DNA of 64,000 nucleotides from Pyxidicoccus trucidator. Lineage in GTDB: Bacteria; Myxococcota; Myxococcia; Myxococcales; Myxococcaceae. The stretch is taken from positions 1,022,322 through 1,086,321 of the forward strand of contig NZ_JAAIXZ010000001.1 in NCBI RefSeq assembly GCF_010894435.1, in the 5' to 3' direction. Each line of letters starts with the position of its first letter. Positions within the stretch are counted from its first letter, which is position 1. Of this stretch, positions 63,659 to 64,000 are shown one piece after another. The translations under genes and the position numbers were made by a program. The notes under the pieces were generated by a model. That model was not told the origin of the DNA. It did not search any database and saw only the letters and a list, made by a program, of their open reading frames with translations.

Positions 63659-64000
63659 GGCCTGTCTCCCGCAGCAACCACGTCCCGAAGGCGTCGAAGG
63701 TGTCCTGTGCTCCCTTCACCGTGCGCGCATCGAAGTCGGCGGAGGCCGCCTGGGCCGCCGCGTCGGTGAGGGCCTGGCCGAAGGCGCGCCACCGGGGGCC
63801 CACCTCCTCGCCATAGGCACGGAAGAAGGCGAAGTCCCCCACCGATGCGTCGGCGAAGTGGCGCTTCAGGTGACGGAGGATGAGCTGACCTCCGAGGGTG
63901 GAGCCCTCCAGCACGTAGAAGCAACCGAGCGCCTCGGGCACTCCGGACAGCGGCGGCAGGTGCGGGCAGCGGGGCAGTTGGGCCAGCGAGGCGGCGTCAT
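63639..64000 (-). CDS. bphO: Bacteriophytochrome heme oxygenase BphO, 5' end outside window
   Basis: The frame is open to the window edge; about 120 C-terminal residues are seen. LPPLSGVPEALGCFYVLEGSTLGGQLILRHLKRHF contains the YVLEGS-LGGQ distal-helix signature of HemO/BphO heme oxygenases. The protein would convert heme to biliverdin, the chromophore of BphP, encoded just downstream and overlapping by 20 bases. The proximal His lies outside the window and cannot be checked. Confidence 0.85.
   Translation of the reverse strand, partial: DAASLAQLPRCPHLPPLSGVPEALGCFYVLEGSTLGGQLILRHLKRHFADASVGDFAFFRAYGEEVGPRWRAFGQALTDAAAQAASADFDARTVKGAQDTFDAFGTWLLRETGHASLRA

Overview
The window looks like chromosomal DNA from a myxobacterium of the family Myxococcaceae (Myxococcus, Corallococcus, Pyxidicoccus or a near relative). 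The reasons are very high GC with strong third-position GC bias (which creates very long antisense open frames), frequent GTG starts, a eukaryote-like Ser/Thr kinase, many lipoproteins and FG-GAP or propeller proteins, and a polysaccharide cluster next to a PilX-PilY1-PilV-PilW-FimU minor-pilin cluster. From memory, M. xanthus also has a PilY1 cluster near a BtkB/WzcB-type tyrosine kinase. I could not check that synteny. I see no rRNA, tRNA, CRISPR array, insertion sequence or prophage.

Layout. Positions 1-3944 (minus): a transmembrane Ser/Thr kinase, a TPR/outer-membrane-type protein and a secreted propeller protein that runs off the left edge. Positions 4157-17334: a surface-polysaccharide region with five GT4 glycosyltransferases, a Wzy/ligase-like membrane protein, a Wzc-type tyrosine kinase, a GT2-methyltransferase fusion and a GT-C-like membrane protein. 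Four of the five junctions of the minus-strand run overlap by 4 to 32 bases. Positions 17604-25215: type IV pilus minor pilins and the large tip protein PilY1, followed by a small cytochrome c and an acidic secreted protein. Positions 26016-31308: a PAS histidine kinase divergent from mfd, which ends in a clear hairpin terminator.

Positions 31416-38420 hold a flavodoxin-fold reductase, a large DUF4062-like/STAND-like protein with HEAT-like repeats, a secreted Vps62-like protein, and argE plus hutF. Positions 38487-43129 carry three tandem paralogous lipoproteins, each with the same short element upstream. Positions 43215-49429 hold a DUF2383 ferritin-like protein, a small membrane protein, a SemiSWEET-like protein, LigD with an expanded basic linker, a pair of 29-bp direct repeats, a DMT exporter and a small STAS-like protein.

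Positions 49505-58945 (minus) are a five-gene envelope cluster: a DUF1549/DUF1588-like protein with a heme motif, a lipoprotein, a Tat-exported DUF1501 protein, a propeller lipoprotein with a heme motif, and an FG-GAP lipoprotein. It is separated by a dyad-rich divergent region from a DUF420 membrane protein. Positions 59707-64000 (minus) are a bacteriophytochrome operon: heme oxygenase, BphP, an Rcp1-like response regulator and a receiver-histidine kinase hybrid.

Most starts were refined from Shine-Dalgarno matches, signal peptides or overlaps with the upstream gene. Functions come from motif recognition only; no database search was run.
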